A stretch of 8,298 nucleotides of DNA from an uncultured Traorella sp. (GTDB lineage: Bacteria; Bacillota_I; Bacilli_A; Erysipelotrichales; Erysipelotrichaceae): positions 1-8,298 of the forward strand of contig CAMEUL010000059.1 of NCBI GenBank assembly GCA_945938205.1, in the 5' to 3' direction. The notes beneath the pieces were generated by a model that did no database searches, was not told the DNA's origin, and saw only the letters and a program-made list of their open reading frames with translations. A program made the position numbers and the translations under genes. Below are positions 7,494 to 8,298 of this stretch, piece by piece. How positions within the stretch are numbered: position 1 is the first letter of the stretch; every line of letters starts with the position of its first letter.

Positions 7494-7515
7494 GAAATTT
7501 TCAGTGAAAAAATAC

Positions 7516-7553
7516 TTGTAAACGCTTGCAATTTAATTGCAAAGTGTTTACAA
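7516..7553 (+). promoter_or_regulatory. 38-base inverted repeat, CcpA/LacI-family operator candidate
   Basis: Left arm 7516-7533 and right arm 7535-7553 are inverted copies differing by one substitution and one inserted base. The left arm contains TTGTAAACGCTTGCAA (7516-7531), which fits the catabolite-responsive element consensus WTGNAARCGNWWWCAW at all positions but one and has the central CG typical of LacI-family sites. The right arm read in reverse is a degraded second copy (TTGTAAACACTTTGCAA). The repeat encloses the -35, spacer and most of the -10 of the promoter at 7526-7554, so bound protein should block transcription. No T-tract follows, so it is not a terminator of the U32 gene. 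Confidence 0.65.
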
Positions 7554-7554
7554 T
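7526..7554 (+). promoter_or_regulatory. Sigma-A-type promoter for the leader ORF and ankyrin gene
   Basis: TTGCAA (7526-7531) and TACAAT (7549-7554) are separated by the optimal 17 bases, matching the -35 and -10 consensus at 4 and 5 of 6 positions. The expected start is near 7561, about 23 bases before the leader ORF. This is the best promoter in the window and lies inside the inverted repeat. Confidence 0.7.
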
Positions 7555-7583
7555 AAAGACATAAAGAAGAGGATGTGAGGACC

Positions 7584-7664
7584 ATGAAAACAAACGTTTT
7601 GAAAACAGTGTTGAATGTTCATGGGGTTCCTTGTGGGATTTGGTGTTATAGCGGGCGTTTTTGA
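7584..7664 (+). CDS. 26-residue leader peptide upstream of the ankyrin gene
   Basis: This small ORF starts with ATG after GTGAGG, with a second purine-rich stretch (AGAGGA) further up, and ends TGA at 7662-7664. The peptide begins MKTNVLKTVLNV and ends VPCGIWCYSGRF, so six of its last ten codons are Cys, Trp, Tyr, Arg or Phe. I recognise no family. Its last four sense codons encode the left arm of the terminator at 7650-7681, and its stop codon is in the loop, so a ribosome on the last third of the ORF would cover the terminator stem. That geometry is known from translational-attenuation leaders. A possible hairpin (7578-7586 with 7620-7631, 9 bp with a three-base bulge) would mask the leader's own Shine-Dalgarno and ATG. 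It could instead be a chance ORF in a terminator-containing leader; conservation is untested. Confidence 0.5.
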   Translation: MKTNVLKTVLNVHGVPCGIWCYSGRF

Positions 7665-7681
7665 GAGCGTTCGCTTTTTTT
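7650..7681 (+). terminator. Intrinsic terminator (attenuator) before the ankyrin gene
   Basis: AGCGGGCG (7650-7657) pairs with CGTTCGCT (7668-7675), six Watson-Crick pairs and two G-U pairs, and the stem can extend inward through T-A and G-U pairs. Seven T residues (7675-7681) follow. It lies 35 bases before the ankyrin start codon, with no promoter hexamers at usable spacing in between. It must therefore be read through for ankyrin expression. It may also end read-through from the U32 operon, which has no other visible terminator. Confidence 0.8.
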
Positions 7682-7715
7682 GTCACTCTTCATTGATCTA
7701 AAGGAGGAATATAAT

Positions 7716-8298
7716 ATGGATCAGGTAAACAAAGCATTCTGGGATGCATGTGCAAATGGCGATGTAACGATCGTTGCCGCAGAAATCAAAAAAGGTGTCG
7801 ATGTGAACTATCAAAATGGTGAAGGCAGAACCGCTTTGATGAGAAGTGCCAAACGTGGATATAAAGACATCGTACGTATGCTGGTTGATAATGGAGCCGA
7901 TGTGAATTTAGTAGATTCACGTGGAAAAACAGCATTGATGGGAGCTGCGAAAAAAGGACATAAAACAATCTGTAAGAAACTGATTGAAGCCGGTGCTGAT
8001 GTGAATGTGAAGGATTCCAAAGGAAGAACTGCTCTGCAGCGCGCTGCTTTCCAGGGAATGGATCGCGTTATTGAAGAACTGATCAAAGCCGGAGCTGAAA
8101 TCAATACACAGGATAATGAAGGAAGATCTCCTTTGATGGAAGCTTGCCTGGCATTTAAATTTGATGTGATCCGTCAGCTGGTGGAAGCCGGAGCGGATGT
8201 AAATCTTCAGGATGAAAGAGGATGTACAGCATTGATGCGTGCAGCCTATGGAGGATACACGGACCTTGTAAATTACTTCCTGGAATATGGAGCAGATA
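7716..8298 (+). CDS. Ankyrin-repeat protein (3' partial)
   Basis: The ATG follows AGGAGG (7702-7707) by eight bases, an ideal start, and 194 codons run to the window end without a stop. After a degenerate first repeat (residues 5-36), regular 33-residue ankyrin repeats occupy 37-69, 70-102, 103-135 and 136-168, and a sixth begins at 169. Each has the pattern G-x-T-A-L-M-x-A-A ... L-(I/V)-x-x-G-A-D-V-N-x-x-D. There is no signal peptide or membrane segment, so this part is cytosolic. Ankyrin arrays bind other proteins, and the partner cannot be told. Because the gene is cut, a C-terminal effector domain cannot be excluded. Expression seems to depend on the promoter at 7526-7554 and on read-through of the terminator at 7650-7681. 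Confidence 0.92.
   Translation, partial: MDQVNKAFWDACANGDVTIVAAEIKKGVDVNYQNGEGRTALMRSAKRGYKDIVRMLVDNGADVNLVDSRGKTALMGAAKKGHKTICKKLIEAGADVNVKDSKGRTALQRAAFQGMDRVIEELIKAGAEINTQDNEGRSPLMEACLAFKFDVIRQLVEAGADVNLQDERGCTALMRAAYGGYTDLVNYFLEYGAD

Noticed and set aside
7496..7512. TTTTCAGTGAAAA just after the U32 stop as a possible terminator.
   Set aside because: At most four A-T pairs can form and no T-tract follows, so it is too weak to terminate.
7693..7715. TTGATC plus TATAAT just before the ankyrin start, resembling a promoter.
   Set aside because: The spacer is only 11 bases and TATAAT abuts the ATG, so transcription would start inside the gene. The AT-rich stretch is the spacer after the AGGAGG site.
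7811..8104. A 97-codon minus-strand ORF opposite the ankyrin gene.
   Set aside because: Its internal periodicity is simply the antisense of the ankyrin repeats.

Overview
The window looks like chromosomal DNA from a low-to-moderate GC Bacillota. Strong AGGAGG-type ribosome binding sites, short intergenic gaps, ATGA-type overlaps and gut-Firmicute-like versions of the proteins all fit; a relative of the Erysipelotrichia is my guess, but nothing here proves the class. No rRNA, tRNA, CRISPR array, insertion sequence or phage gene is visible. Most of the window is ordinary housekeeping sequence.

Layout. Bases 1-966 hold the 3' part of an M28-family zinc aminopeptidase with a PA domain, whose 5' end lies outside the window. 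It converges on a Cof-type HAD phosphatase (976-1803, minus strand), and the two share a compact hairpin that can terminate both transcripts. Divergent from the phosphatase is a PfkB-family sugar-phosphate kinase (1903-2823, probably 1-phosphofructokinase). It overlaps the start of metK, S-adenosylmethionine synthetase (2816-3991), and metK ends in a clear intrinsic terminator. A second operon starts from a TATAAT box at 4051. It encodes the two halves of a YjjP/YjjB (ThrE-type) exporter and a three-part U32-family protein resembling the RNA-hydroxylation enzyme RlhA. Both junctions are 4-base ATGA overlaps, so the three genes are probably translationally coupled.

The last 800 bases are the most interesting part. 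The 222-base gap after the U32 gene is densely organised. It has a sigma-A-type promoter (TTGCAA-17-TACAAT) enclosed almost completely by a 38-base inverted repeat whose left arm matches a CcpA/LacI-family operator. Next comes a 26-codon leader ORF ending in a Cys/Trp/Tyr-rich stretch, with its stop codon in the loop of an intrinsic terminator. A strong ribosome binding site and an ankyrin-repeat protein follow (7716 to the window end, 3' partial). I see no promoter between the terminator and the ankyrin gene, so the simplest reading is an ankyrin gene controlled by a repressor site and by leader-peptide attenuation. That reading is inference and rests on the sequence alone.
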